A program made the translations under genes and the position numbers. 64,000 nucleotides of DNA from Pleodorina starrii (Eukaryota > Chlorophyta > Chlorophyceae > Chlamydomonadales > Volvocaceae), in assembly GCA_030267565.1 (NCBI GenBank), contig BRXU01000005.1, positions 1,411,501 through 1,475,500 on the forward strand, in the 5' to 3' direction. Below the pieces are notes generated by a model that worked only from the letters and a program-made list of their open reading frames with translations, was not told where the DNA came from and ran no database searches. Position 1 is the stretch's first letter, and each line of letters starts with the position of its first letter. Shown piece after piece: positions 23,001 through 32,372 of this stretch.

Positions 23001-25185
23001 CTTTGGCCACGTTACGTTTGAACCCATGTTTTGGATCCCAACCCGACGCGACCGCGCCCCCAGCTCTCCTCACGCGTGCGGCCGTGGCTGGCCTGGGGCC
23101 CCGCCGCCGCCACCTGCGGAGCGCCCCGCCTGCCACGCGTCAGTACCGCGGCAACATTGGCGAGGGAGACGGTGCCGGGACTGTCGGGGGACACGGGCGG
23201 AAGCGGCAGCCGGAGCCAGAGCACCGCGCAGGTGAATGCGTGCACGAGCTCGGCGGCGGCGGCGCCGGCGGCGGAGCACCTCGCCGGCCGCGGCGTCGGC
23301 GGCGGCGCCGGCCGCGGCAGCGGCGGCGTCGACCGCGGCAGCGTCGACGTCAGCCGCTGCGGCGATGAGATATCGTGCACGGACACGGGCTCGCTCACGA
23401 ACGTTGGGCCTGTGGTGCTGCTGCGGGGCCTGAGGTTAGCGCGTTCTGTGTGGAGTGGTTTGGACTGTGGAGTGGTGGGGAGTGGTGGGGAGGGTGGCCC
23501 TTTGGTGGTGGGGTTGTTGGAGGAGCGGCTGGCCCCTCGCAGGCGATCTTTTAACTTAAGGTTTTCAACCGTCACCACCACCGACACAACCACCAACGAC
23601 GCAACCACCACCTCCAACACCTCCACCGCCATATAACACGTTGCAAAGATGCAAACACAAGTCACGCAAAGTCACCGACCTGCCCCGCCCCCGACCCTGA
23701 TCCCTGTCCCTGACCCTGACCCTGACCCTGACCCTGACCCTGACCCTGACCCTGACCCTGACCCTGACCCTGACCCTGACCCTGACCCTGACCCTGACCC
23801 TGACCCTGACCCTGACCCTGACCCTGACCCTGACCCTGACCCTGACCCTGACCCTGAACCCTGAACCCTGAACCCTGATCCCTGACCCTGACCCTGACCC
23901 TGACCCTGACCCTGACACATTGCCCATGTCCACTCGCCGCCGCCGTCCCTGCCCCACGCTTCTCGGCCCACGCCCCGCCGCCCAGAATGCGCGCGGGCAT
24001 TGCGACGGGCACCGCCGATTGGAGCATCCAGGACCACACCCACGCTCTGGGCTACACGGGGCGGCCCGTGGCGGCAGCCACCAAGCTGGCTGCCGCGGCG
24101 GCGTGTGGACAGGTCCTGTGCGAAGAGATGACCCGGAACGAGGCCGTGGCGGAACAGCTGTGGGCGCTATCGCTCGAGGAGGAGGAGGAGGAGAAGGAGG
24201 AGGAGGACGTGGGACAGGGCAGCGGAGGAGGAGGGGGAGGAAGGGGCCGCGGCAGGGGGCCAGGGCCAGGAGGGGCGGCGGTGGCGGCGGCGGCGGCGGC
24301 GGAGGGTGCGCGGCGGCGGCAACAGCTGCTGATGTTTACACGTGCCGAGGACGGAGCACCGGCGTCGCGGAGGAGGGGCCTGGCGCGGGCCTACGTGTGC
24401 AGGTGGGGCGCCGTGGGTAGGAGCTGGGGGGCGGGGGCGGGGGCGGGTTACGGGAGGGCGCGTTTCCACTCTCTCCGGAAGGCTGGTTGGGCTTGCAGGC
24501 GCTTGAAGGCGGGGTGGCGGGGTGGCGGGTGGGTGATATCGGGACTGGGATTGAGCTAAGATGAGACTGCGAGGTGGGGTGAGGCCTTTGAGGGGCTGAG
24601 GGGGGCTGGCGAGGTAGGCCCCGTAAAGGCCCGGGGTCAGGGCACCGGACGCGGCCCTCTTCTGTCTGTCAAGGAGCTCACTTTACTCGGGGACGGCCGG
24701 GGGGCCGTGGTGCCCCGTGGGGTCCGTGTGGTTCGTTCGGTCTCCCCCGCAGGATGTTCGACCGAGGCAGCGCTCCCGACGGACGGTCGGCTGCCGAGCC
24801 CACGGAGGACGGGACGCCGCCGCCGCCGGCGGCGGCGGCGGCGGCGCCGCCGTTGCCGCCGCTGCCACCGCGGGCCCCGTCGCCGCGGCCGCCGCCCAAG
24901 GGCCGTGCAGCCCCGCGCGCCCTTTGCGACCGCCGCGCATCCACATTGGATGGTCATGTGGCGGCGACGGCGACGGCGGCGGCGGCGGCGGTGGGGACGG
25001 GCGGCGCCCGCAACGCCTGTCGTCTATCTCTAGAGTCGGGTCACCGTGGCGGCGGCAGCGGAGGCGGCGGCAGCGGTGGCGGCGGCGGCTCCGCCGCGCG
25101 GCCGCGTCCCAACACCGGCAACATCCACATCCATGATGTGTACGGCATGTCCTCCTCTGTGAGTCTAGGAGCTCGACTGCATTGA
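11084..25185 (+). CDS. Receptor-type class III adenylate/guanylate cyclase with solute-binding ectodomain
   Basis: 22 phase-consistent exons, about 2512 aa: 11084-11092, 11213-11380, 11565-11606, 11757-12001, 12237-12405, 12968-13160, 13375-13637, 13899-14158, 14455-14733, 15057-15429, 15657-15953, 16310-16429, 16604-16669, 17015-17062, 17958-19603, 20103-20328, 20434-21078, 21357-21476, 21608-22756, 23064-23434, 23986-24402, 24753-25185. Signal peptide 1-28. The solute-binding-protein-like ectodomain (about 45-640) shows [20 protein letters not shown] and [15 protein letters not shown]. Membrane span about 706-728, then an Arg-rich stop-transfer. C1 starts [16 protein letters not shown] with metal Asp764 and continues to GDSFILAF (Asp808). 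About 548 low-complexity residues follow, then [11 protein letters not shown]...GGQVLLS (1393-1468). C2 has [11 protein letters not shown] (about 1635), an insert of about 500 residues, then MRAGIATG...CGQVL (about 2230-2275). C2 lacks both metal Asp residues. Its substrate (ATP or GTP) cannot be decided. Confidence 0.85.
12493..12880. repeat. Intronic minisatellite TGGCTGGC/TGGATGGC
   Basis: About 390 bp of 4-bp-register TGGCTGG, TGGATGG and TGGGTGG variants in the intron between exons 5 and 6 of the cyclase (intron 12406-12967). It is open in several frames on both strands, which produces long spurious Trp-Leu-Ala-Gly ORFs. Confidence 0.9.
17063..17880. repeat. Intronic minisatellite GGGTCAGTGACCCGT
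   Basis: An array of GGGTCAGTGACCC(R)YGGGTCAGTGGGTCCAT-like units fills most of the intron between cyclase exons 14 and 15. The first unit starts at the donor itself (CCG|GTGGGTCAG). Many units are self-complementary (GGGTCAYTGACCC, GACCCRYGGGTC), so the array could fold into hairpins. Confidence 0.9.
17571..17922. repeat. Three copies of a 45-65 bp unique block inside the minisatellite
   Basis: An AT-richer block containing CAGCAATTATCTGTTATGTT followed by GAACACGA occurs at about 17592-17623, 17702-17733 and 17889-17920. Copies 1 and 3 also share the preceding GCAAGGTGCCCTAGCCGTAA. Copies 1 and 2 share the following GCAGCCAGTGGGTC. This shows segmental duplication of a composite unit. Confidence 0.9.
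19690..19795. repeat. 8-bp tandem repeat CCCGTCAG
   Basis: About twelve copies of CCCGTCAG, with CCCGCCAG and CCCGTCGG variants, lie in the cyclase intron 19604-20102. Confidence 0.9.
23701..23916. repeat. Hexamer microsatellite CCCTGA (TCAGGG on - strand)
   Basis: A nearly pure (ACCCTG)n tract of about 200 bp in the cyclase intron 23435-23985, with three CCCTGAA interruptions near 23855-23875. It encodes spurious Asp-Pro and Arg-Val ORFs in other frames. Confidence 0.95.
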
Positions 25186-26796
25186 TTCTTGAATTTTGAG
25201 ATGGATCGCCCCTTCGGTGTTTCTGGGCTTTCTAGCACTGTTGCCAGCCACTTCATTTTTGTGCTTCTTCACTTACACAGCCGCGATGTTAGCCGATCGG
25301 GCGTTTCGCGAAGCTGTACAGCCATTTATAGGATATTTTGCATCTGGTCGGTTTGTACGGCAATTTACTGTGTTTGTCGGGTCGGCGGGTTCCGGCCTGT
25401 CGTCGTCGCTTTCAATGCGCTGGGCTTTCCCGGACCACCGCCACCACCACCAACACCAACACCACCGCCATGTGAGCCACATTCGGCAGCACTCTCCCCT
25501 GGTGGTGGTGGGACCATTAGGAACGCATGCTGACTCGAATGCACGTCGTACGGCAGGCTCGTACGGCGCAACGCCTGCCGCTCAGTGGAATGGAAACGGG
25601 GGCCGGGGCGGGGCGGGGGACAGGGGGGTTTGGCGCGCGTGGACGCTGGCGGGTTGGTCTCAGCGTGCGAGCGGTCCTCGAACGAGCGTCCGCCGCTCCT
25701 CATGCTGCATATGAGTCATGCATGCCCGTCGTTGAGCTGTTGTATTTTGCTAGCAGTACCAGCACTGTACCGCACCGTTTCGTGGTGGGCTGTGATTATT
25801 GATAATATCACCATCACAAAAGTAATGCACTAAGTAATATGTACAAAAAGCGGGAGGCACCAATGGCAAGCCAAGAAAACGGCGCTGCCTTGTTGGATTT
25901 GGACGCATGGCTAAATGGCTTACTCTGGGCGTACGATGTTCGATGTACGGTGCACGGTGTACGGTGCACGCGGCATGTGCCATCGCCGGTGTGGTGGACG
26001 GTGGCGGTGTGCTGTTGACGTGGTTGGGGTTTTGGGGCGTTTGCAGTTGCTCAGTTAGCAGGCGGGCGTGCGTGGTTTGACAGGAGAGATGGCAAGCTCC
26101 GAAACCGCTGCCTGGAAGCCCGAAGCGCGCCGCTGCCCGGGAGCCGGGCCGTTTGCAGCCGTTTTAGCAACAGGACAGGGCGGGCGCGTGTGCGGGGCAG
26201 GGCTGGCAGGCAATGGCGGCGTGTTTCAGTGTTTTGTTGCTCCCCGCTGGCGCCAGCGGCTCGATGCAGTAGTTTGGTAAAACCGCGCTTCGATGTGAGC
26301 ATCAGATGTGGATGTGTGCATGGGCGGTGGCCAGAACTTTACCAACATTGATGCAACATCGGAGGACTGGCCGAGTGACTGGGCTGCCCCACCACCAGCC
26401 GCAACTCGTGCTGTACCGCTCAAACCCACTTGCATTTGGTTGCAGGCATTCAGACCTCGGGAACCGCGTGGCAGCAATCATCGGGGGCCGTCGTCACCCA
26501 GGGGCCCATCTGTGTGTTTTGTCGTCCGGGGGCTCCTGGCGGCAAAACGCCGGGCTCGTCGGGTCTCGCGGCGGCGACGAACTCGCTTGGCTTCCAAGTC
26601 ACGATACCGTTTCAATTCGTTTACTGTTGTTAGTTGCTTGACTGGTTAGTTAGTTGCTTGTTTGTGGTGTCCGTCTACGCAGCGTTTGTCCGCATCCTAC
26701 GGCATCGGCTTCGGGCCCTTGGGTGGCAGGAGATTGGGTTTGGAGCAGCGCAGTTTTCATTATTCATGTTGGGTGCGTTAAAACCCTGCATCCTAA
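25186..26796. other. Cyclase 3' UTR and spacer
   Basis: No convincing exon. A frame at 25196-25714 starts with a hydrophobic stretch but lacks splice support or a family match. No TGTAA was found in this stretch, so the cyclase 3' end is unresolved. Confidence 0.4.
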
Positions 26797-26839
26797 TTCA
26801 TCCCAGCCCTTGACTTGGGTGGTCAAGGGCTGGGATGAA
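26797..26839. repeat. Perfect 18-bp hairpin
   Basis: TTCATCCCAGCCCTTGAC (26797-26814) and its exact reverse complement GTCAAGGGCTGGGATGAA (26822-26839) are separated by a 7-nt loop TTGGGTG. No T-run or gene follows. It could be a small foldback element or a hairpin RNA precursor. Confidence 0.85.
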
Positions 26840-27001
26840 CGGACATCGCATATCTCCTAAATAGGCATAAACGGACTTACTACAGCGTTGGCTTCGGTGC
26901 ACTGGTAGTGGTGGCTATTTATTGGTGATGCGTAGGGCGCAAAAGGTCGACCTTGTACAGTGACAAGAGCACAGAGCGATAAGTTGCCCGCCCTAGGGCT
27001 T

Positions 27002-27552
27002 GTGTCACGACACACTACGTCTCTGGCACATCGGGTCTGCAATGAATGCGGCAAGTATTTCAACAAGCTGCCGCGATGATCGCGAGCAGCTCCTAAATAT
27101 CCCACAACGTAAAATAGCTCCAGAACCACACAACTAACCTCGCGAAATCCTAACTAACCGCCAAGTTCTTCTGCTTCTCAGTAACTACCAATGGCTTCGG
27201 ACAAACGGTGTCAAAGACGCAGTGTGTCGTGACAGCTGTCACGACACACTGCGTAACTGGCAGAACGCGTGCTGCGTACTGCAGACTGGTAAAGGTGACT
27301 CGAGCTTGTTGGGCAGGCCTGACCGGGCCTTTCTATCGTAGCCGGGCTTTAGGATCCTGCCGTACTTGGATCATGAGCGGCACTCAGCTCCCGCTCAGGC
27401 AGTGATCGCCGGAGTGACGGCACTCAGATCCCGTCTTCCGGAGTAGATTCCGCGGCGTTCCCCCATCCTTGACCGAGGAGGGGTTTCCTGGTGTAGATCG
27501 TACAATCCAGGCTTTCGACACGCTGTGTCAATTACGCAGTATGTCGTGACAC
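27002..27552. mobile_element. Tandem pair of TIR elements joined at a 38-bp palindrome
   Basis: TGTCACGACACACTACGT opens at 27003. A perfect 38-bp palindrome at 27217-27254 consists of the inverted and direct versions of the same terminus with GCAGTGTGT. A last inverted terminus ACGCAGTATGTCGTGACA ends at 27551. The right ends share about 48 bp (TGACAC, TGTC, AAGCC spacing conserved). This gives copy 1 at 27003-27234 and copy 2 at 27237-27551, separated by 2 bp. Neither copy codes for protein, so these look like MITEs. Confidence 0.7.
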
Positions 27553-28647
27553 TTGCTTGCGTTGAAAAAGGATTGCGTCTTGCGCTTCCTGCATGGCGGG
27601 GGCTGGATTGCGTGTTGTATTTTCCTCCTGTAGGCTCACGCCTCTGGACCCGTGCGTTCTTTGGTTGGGACGGCAGAGGCAGCGTGAGCCTCATCGAGTC
27701 GTCATAGGCAAGCGCCTCCTTGTGACGACTGCGGCCAGTGCAAGGCTGCATGGGTGGCCAGTGTAAGGCTGCATGGGTACACTGCATGGGTGACCCATGG
27801 GGTGGTTGTACGCTGATGCCACGGCACTCCAAGCAGGTAGATCAAAGACGCGCACCTCGTTCTGCAAGCAGGCGCTAAGACCAACGTCGGGAACATAAAT
27901 CGTTTTGTACAGACCCTGAAACACCAGTCGAGTTAAGGACACGAGTCCCACCGCATCCGCCCCGCGTAACTTATTTCCCAGCTATGAGAGGAGGGTCATT
28001 GCCTAAAATTAATCAGCCGTCAAATGGAAGACCCGTCACAATAGCTAACGTACATCATACACAATCTAAGGGCCTCCATTATCTTACCATTACCCCGCAG
28101 GTCGACAAGAAAACACGCCTCCATCACCGGCGGGCGCACCCACTGTGCCTTCTTCCCCCGTGCGCTGGTTCCGCAGAGAATTATCACCGGGCCGCTGCGT
28201 CCAATGCGACCCACTCCTTCCCGTATTCCCTTCCAGTTGGTACGTGCTTATGTAATCAAACCAGTCCGTCCTGGTCATCTCGAGTCACTCAGAAATATAC
28301 ATCAATTATGAAGCTGGAAAATAACGACAAATTAGGAATCGGTGTGCTGCGCGCCTACATCGCCACGCACATGGATCATCCGAGCGGAAACACCGAATGC
28401 CGGCGCCCCACTGGACGCGGTGGTGGTCGTCCCTTCACCAATCACCATGCATCGACCCCAACGCCGGGTCACGCCATCGAAACCCACCAGGCTTCCAAGC
28501 CGGTCAGGCACAGCAACAGCTCCCCGGCCGAACCACATCATCTCCACTGCAGTGCACGGCCCGCTGGTCCTACCCTTCCGAGGATATGGAGCCCACTGAA
28601 ACAACCACAACGACATCACTGCAAGCCCCATCAGGCTCGCCCGCCAG
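27553..28647. other. Spacer and 3' UTR of the TBC gene
   Basis: No coding exon is supported. It contains two near-copies of CAGTGYAAGGCTGCATGGGT at about 27737-27777. The left part probably separates the transposon pair from the 3' UTR of the - strand TBC gene. Confidence 0.4.
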
Positions 28648-30861
28648 TCAGGCGGTGCTCAACAAGGCGCTCATCCCCTTGGGCGATTTCCGGGGTGACG
28701 CGTGCCTGCTGGCCGCCCGGCCGCTGGCTGTGCTGCCGCCGCTGTTGGTGCTCAAAGTGCCGCTGACGCTGCCAGTGGCGCCCAAGGCGAGTGGCGCTGG
28801 GCAGGTGGAGCGCGAGCGCTGGAAGGCCGTCAGTGCGCGCACGCGTGCAGCGTCGACGCTCGCGCCGCTGAGGCTGCCCAGGCCCTTGAACGCCACGGCC
28901 AGCAGCGCGTTCGCGTCCTGGCAGCGAGAGAGGCGCGCCTCCACGACCCGGCACAGGACGTCGATGTTGGTGCAGCTCTGGACGCTGCTGGCGCACATCT
29001 GTAGGGGGCATAATCGCATCGGAACCAGCTGATGAATGGTTTCCGATCCGCGTCCGCAGCAATCCCTAGGTAGGACACGACACGAACAACTCTCCAATGG
29101 ACCCGTGAGCGTGGGCAGGCAACGAAGGTGTTTCATTGCGCGTGTAAGGCAGACGCCAGCTCGCATGCTCGTCTGCACGTCCATTCTCCACGGACGCTTG
29201 CCCCCACTAATACCTTGATCAGCGCCATCGCGACTCGGAGGGACACCTTCGGGCCCTCCACCACGACGCAGTCCCAGATGCGCAGCACGACCTGTGCGTA
29301 CGGAAAGCGAGGAATTTTGATGGGCGCACAAGTGAGGCTGCGAGCACCGTGAGCAACCCGCTGAGCCCAGCATGCGTTTACCAACACAACATCCGTCAGC
29401 CGCAACGGGCTTGTGTGGTTCAATGTAGACCCTTCTGAAGGGTCCTGGCAGCAATTCCTTCCGCAGTCACGGCGCCGCCGTCCTCCAGACTACGACAGCA
29501 GGCACCCGTGGGGCGAACTGGCAAACCAGCGCCACCCTGCGGACGACCCACCCCTCCTGTCAACTTGCCTCGTGCGGCAACACGCGCGTGAAAGCCGTCA
29601 AGAACCAGCCATAAGATAAACTTTCCATCGCTTCGGGTCCGAGCTTGGCCAGCGGCGCCGCCAACGCATGCAGCCGCTGTTCCAGCAGCACCTGCAGCAC
29701 GTGGACCTCGACCCGTGCCGCGACGAGAACCTGCCAGGGAAGGTCACCCAACGAGCAACGCGACAGCTTTCCTGGGCTGTGTTGTGTGCACGCGTCCGTG
29801 GTTGTGTAAATGGGGAAAGAGGGCGGGGGCCGAAGACCGTCACGAACGGAGGGAGCCGGGCGGGTGAGGGGGGTTGGGGTTCTCCTGTTCGGACACAAGC
29901 ACTTGCGCTTGACAGGTTTCCTCGCGTCCGCATCCGCAGCCGCAGACCTCGGCTCACCTGGCCGTTGGTGACGGGGAAGAAGCGGCGCTCGAGCAGCGCC
30001 ACCAACGTCCAGAAGACTTGCTCCTCGCGCTCTTTGCCGAAGGTGGACAGGAGGAGGGCCGCGATGCCCGCCAAGCCCTTAAAGTAGCCACATGCTGGAT
30101 TGCGCTGAATGTACGCGAAGATGATGCGGGACAGCACCTCCGCGCCCTTCGCCGTGGAGAAGAGCCGTGTGTCCTTGAACAGCACACGGGCGTTCCGGAC
30201 GTCGTCCTCGACGTTATAGATAGCGTCATCGCTGAGGTTGGATGTGCTAGCAGCCAGCTTGTTGTATGTATCGGCAGGGTGTTCCCTCTGAAGGAGCGAC
30301 CCTCCCGAGAGGAAGAAGTATGCGTCTGCGCGGATGGACGGGGGGAAGCCGTGCCGCCGGACCTCCTCCTTGATGTCCTTGGTGACCTTGGCACAGCCAG
30401 AAATTTCAAATGATTGCCAGCATCGAGCGAGGCCTTCCTTGGCCTCCTTAGCCTGGCCGGCCCTGTTGGGGCAGAAGTTATAAACGAGGCAAAAGATTTC
30501 GTTGCTGAACAGCGCTGGAGCTGGCGCATGCTTCCAAAAACCAACATAACATAGAAGCTGGCTTGTGCCTAGTCCGGAACGGGAATATGGAGTATCGTGG
30601 GGCCGCAACAACAGAGGTTGGGCCTCCAGCAACCCAGCAGGCGTCACCACTTCATTTTCCAAGACGGCTGCAAGTCAACAGCATGCTACAATTGAAGGAC
30701 ACCCTTGAGAAAGGCACAAGCCGCCCCCTGCCCTGGATTACCTCTTCGTGGTGCTGTCCGTAGCAGACCACGGCGTGGTGCCGAAGGTGAGCCCAGGAAA
30801 TCCCCTTGCCACGATGGCCATTGCTGTTAGCGCCGGCAATACTCGGAGGCTTTTCACTCAT
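28648..30861 (-). CDS. TBC-domain protein (Rab-GAP fold) with altered catalytic fingers
   Basis: Six exons in order of transcription: 30861-30742, 30667-30648, 30462-29958, 29730-29569, 29291-29214, 28998-28648; 411 aa. TBC landmarks: KDIKEEVRRHGFPPSIRADAYFFLSGG, then AIYNVEDDVRNARVLF where the family has IxxDxxRT, then IQRNPACGYFKGLAGIAALL where the family has VGYxQGxNFIAA. These are followed by FLTAFTRVLPHE and VVLRIWDCVVVEGPKVSLRVAMALIK. The finger Arg is replaced by Asn and the finger Gln by Lys, so dual-finger GTP hydrolysis on a Rab is unlikely. The intron after LPHE uses a GC donor. A Ser-rich tail follows the domain. The first two exons fit in phase but are less certain. Confidence 0.8.
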
Positions 30862-32372
30862 TCACCAAAGGGGAAAGCGTTACGAGCAAGGATCAGATGT
30901 GAAGCAATCTTGCCTGATAGCAAGAGCAGCACCAAATAGGACGATTGTTTATGGAGGAGGCAGCTGGAAGGTGCCATCTACAAGCCGCCGCGAAGGCTGT
31001 ACAATCCAAGCCGTACAAATCCAGGTTACTTTTGTCATAGGCCTGTTACGCGCTGGCCATCTGCACAAGACGCAAAGCTTTTTTCTCTGCACCTTCAAGG
31101 TACTTTTTTTCTGCGTCAGACCCCAACGACATGCCAACGCGCGACGACGATGCGCGACTGCAGCAGTCAGTGGGCTGAGCACGGTGCGTCAATGAATGAT
31201 TTTCCAACGACAACAATTTCTTCTTATGTGATCGTAAATCGAAGTTCGTAGGGCCGCCGTCTGTGTCCGGGTTTTATTTACCCGGCAGGTTTATATGAAA
31301 GACACCAACAACGCGACAAACAGCAAAAATGTCTTTCAGAGAGTACACTCGCACGCAGCTCTGTCGGAAGGCGAGTTTGAGGCAAGCCTCGCCTCCGCCG
31401 CCTTTTCACGAAGGCTAGTACTGCAAGTGCTGTCCCACGGGTCGCCCTGTGCCTTGGCGTTTTTAGCGTAGCGTTAATAAGCTGCAAACCGGACTCCGCG
31501 CCACGCATTTATTCTGGGAATCGTGCGCGAGGTGTTCACAGGGACCGTCGAGGATGCCGTAATGACACTGCGGGGCATGCGAAACACGCGGAAGGACATT
31601 GTGGCCTGTAAAGCGAGTCGGCAAGCGCCCAGGGCTAGGGTACTCACAACCTGTGCAGCACCCTTAGTGGATCACTCTCGTATGTTTACAGCGGCCCTCC
31701 GCCTGGATGCTGCGCGAAAGCGCACACGAGTAATTTACGACGGAAGTGCGGTGTGCCGAAAGCGGTTTGGAAGCGTTCTGGCACAACGCCCTTGGCCACC
31801 TTCTCATTCTGTCAGCTATTGGCGCGCGGCTGCACACACCTGGGGCGCCTGTATCCGTGGATTCACTGGAAGGCTGCCTCCTGAAAGGAGATCACAACGC
31901 ATAGCCGTCGTTGGGCCCTGACAGATCGGCATAACATATTTGCGGGCTGCGGCACGTTTAACTTGTCCCACTTCAGGCGCTAGGGGCCAGCTTACAGCTT
32001 CCCTGGCGCACACGCAAAGGAAAGAGCGAACCCCCCACTGCCAATGGTACCGTTGTCGTCACCAGCGGCGGTCACTGTCCACTTGCAGTACCCTTTTCTC
32101 CCGCCACTGTAGGCACCAGGATGAAAGTCACCCGAACAATTGTCGGCCCAGTCTTGCTCGCAGCCGCACAGTCGGCTCCGAACAGCCCGTTGCGTCTTCC
32201 GTCCTGTCTCAAACGGCAAAGACCATACACCCCAGTCTTGCGCGTCCAATAACACAGCTCCTATGCGTCCGTCGTATGATCAAGGTACATGAACGTGACC
32301 CCTGGCATCGTGCGCATCTTCCAGCACAATGACCTGTTGCAATGCTCCCGCCTCCATCGGCATAACTTTCTC
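30862..32372. other. Spacer: TBC promoter side and 3' UTR of the coiled-coil gene
   Basis: No protein-like frame with splice support was found. TTACA at 31992-31996 (TGTAA on the - strand) could end the coiled-coil gene transcript about 380 nt after its stop. A 132-codon + strand frame at 31523-31921 shows no recognisable features. Confidence 0.4.

Noticed and set aside
23562..24043. Asp-Pro and Arg-Val repeat frames
   Set aside because: Translation of the CCCTGA microsatellite in the intron before cyclase exon 21.
25196..25714. Hydrophobic frame after the cyclase stop as a separate membrane protein
   Set aside because: Low-quality sequence after the first 40 residues, no splice support and no family resemblance. 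Probably cyclase 3' UTR.
28397..29032. 211-codon + strand frame
   Set aside because: It is antisense to the last exon of the TBC gene, which is supported by phase and position after the TBC domain.
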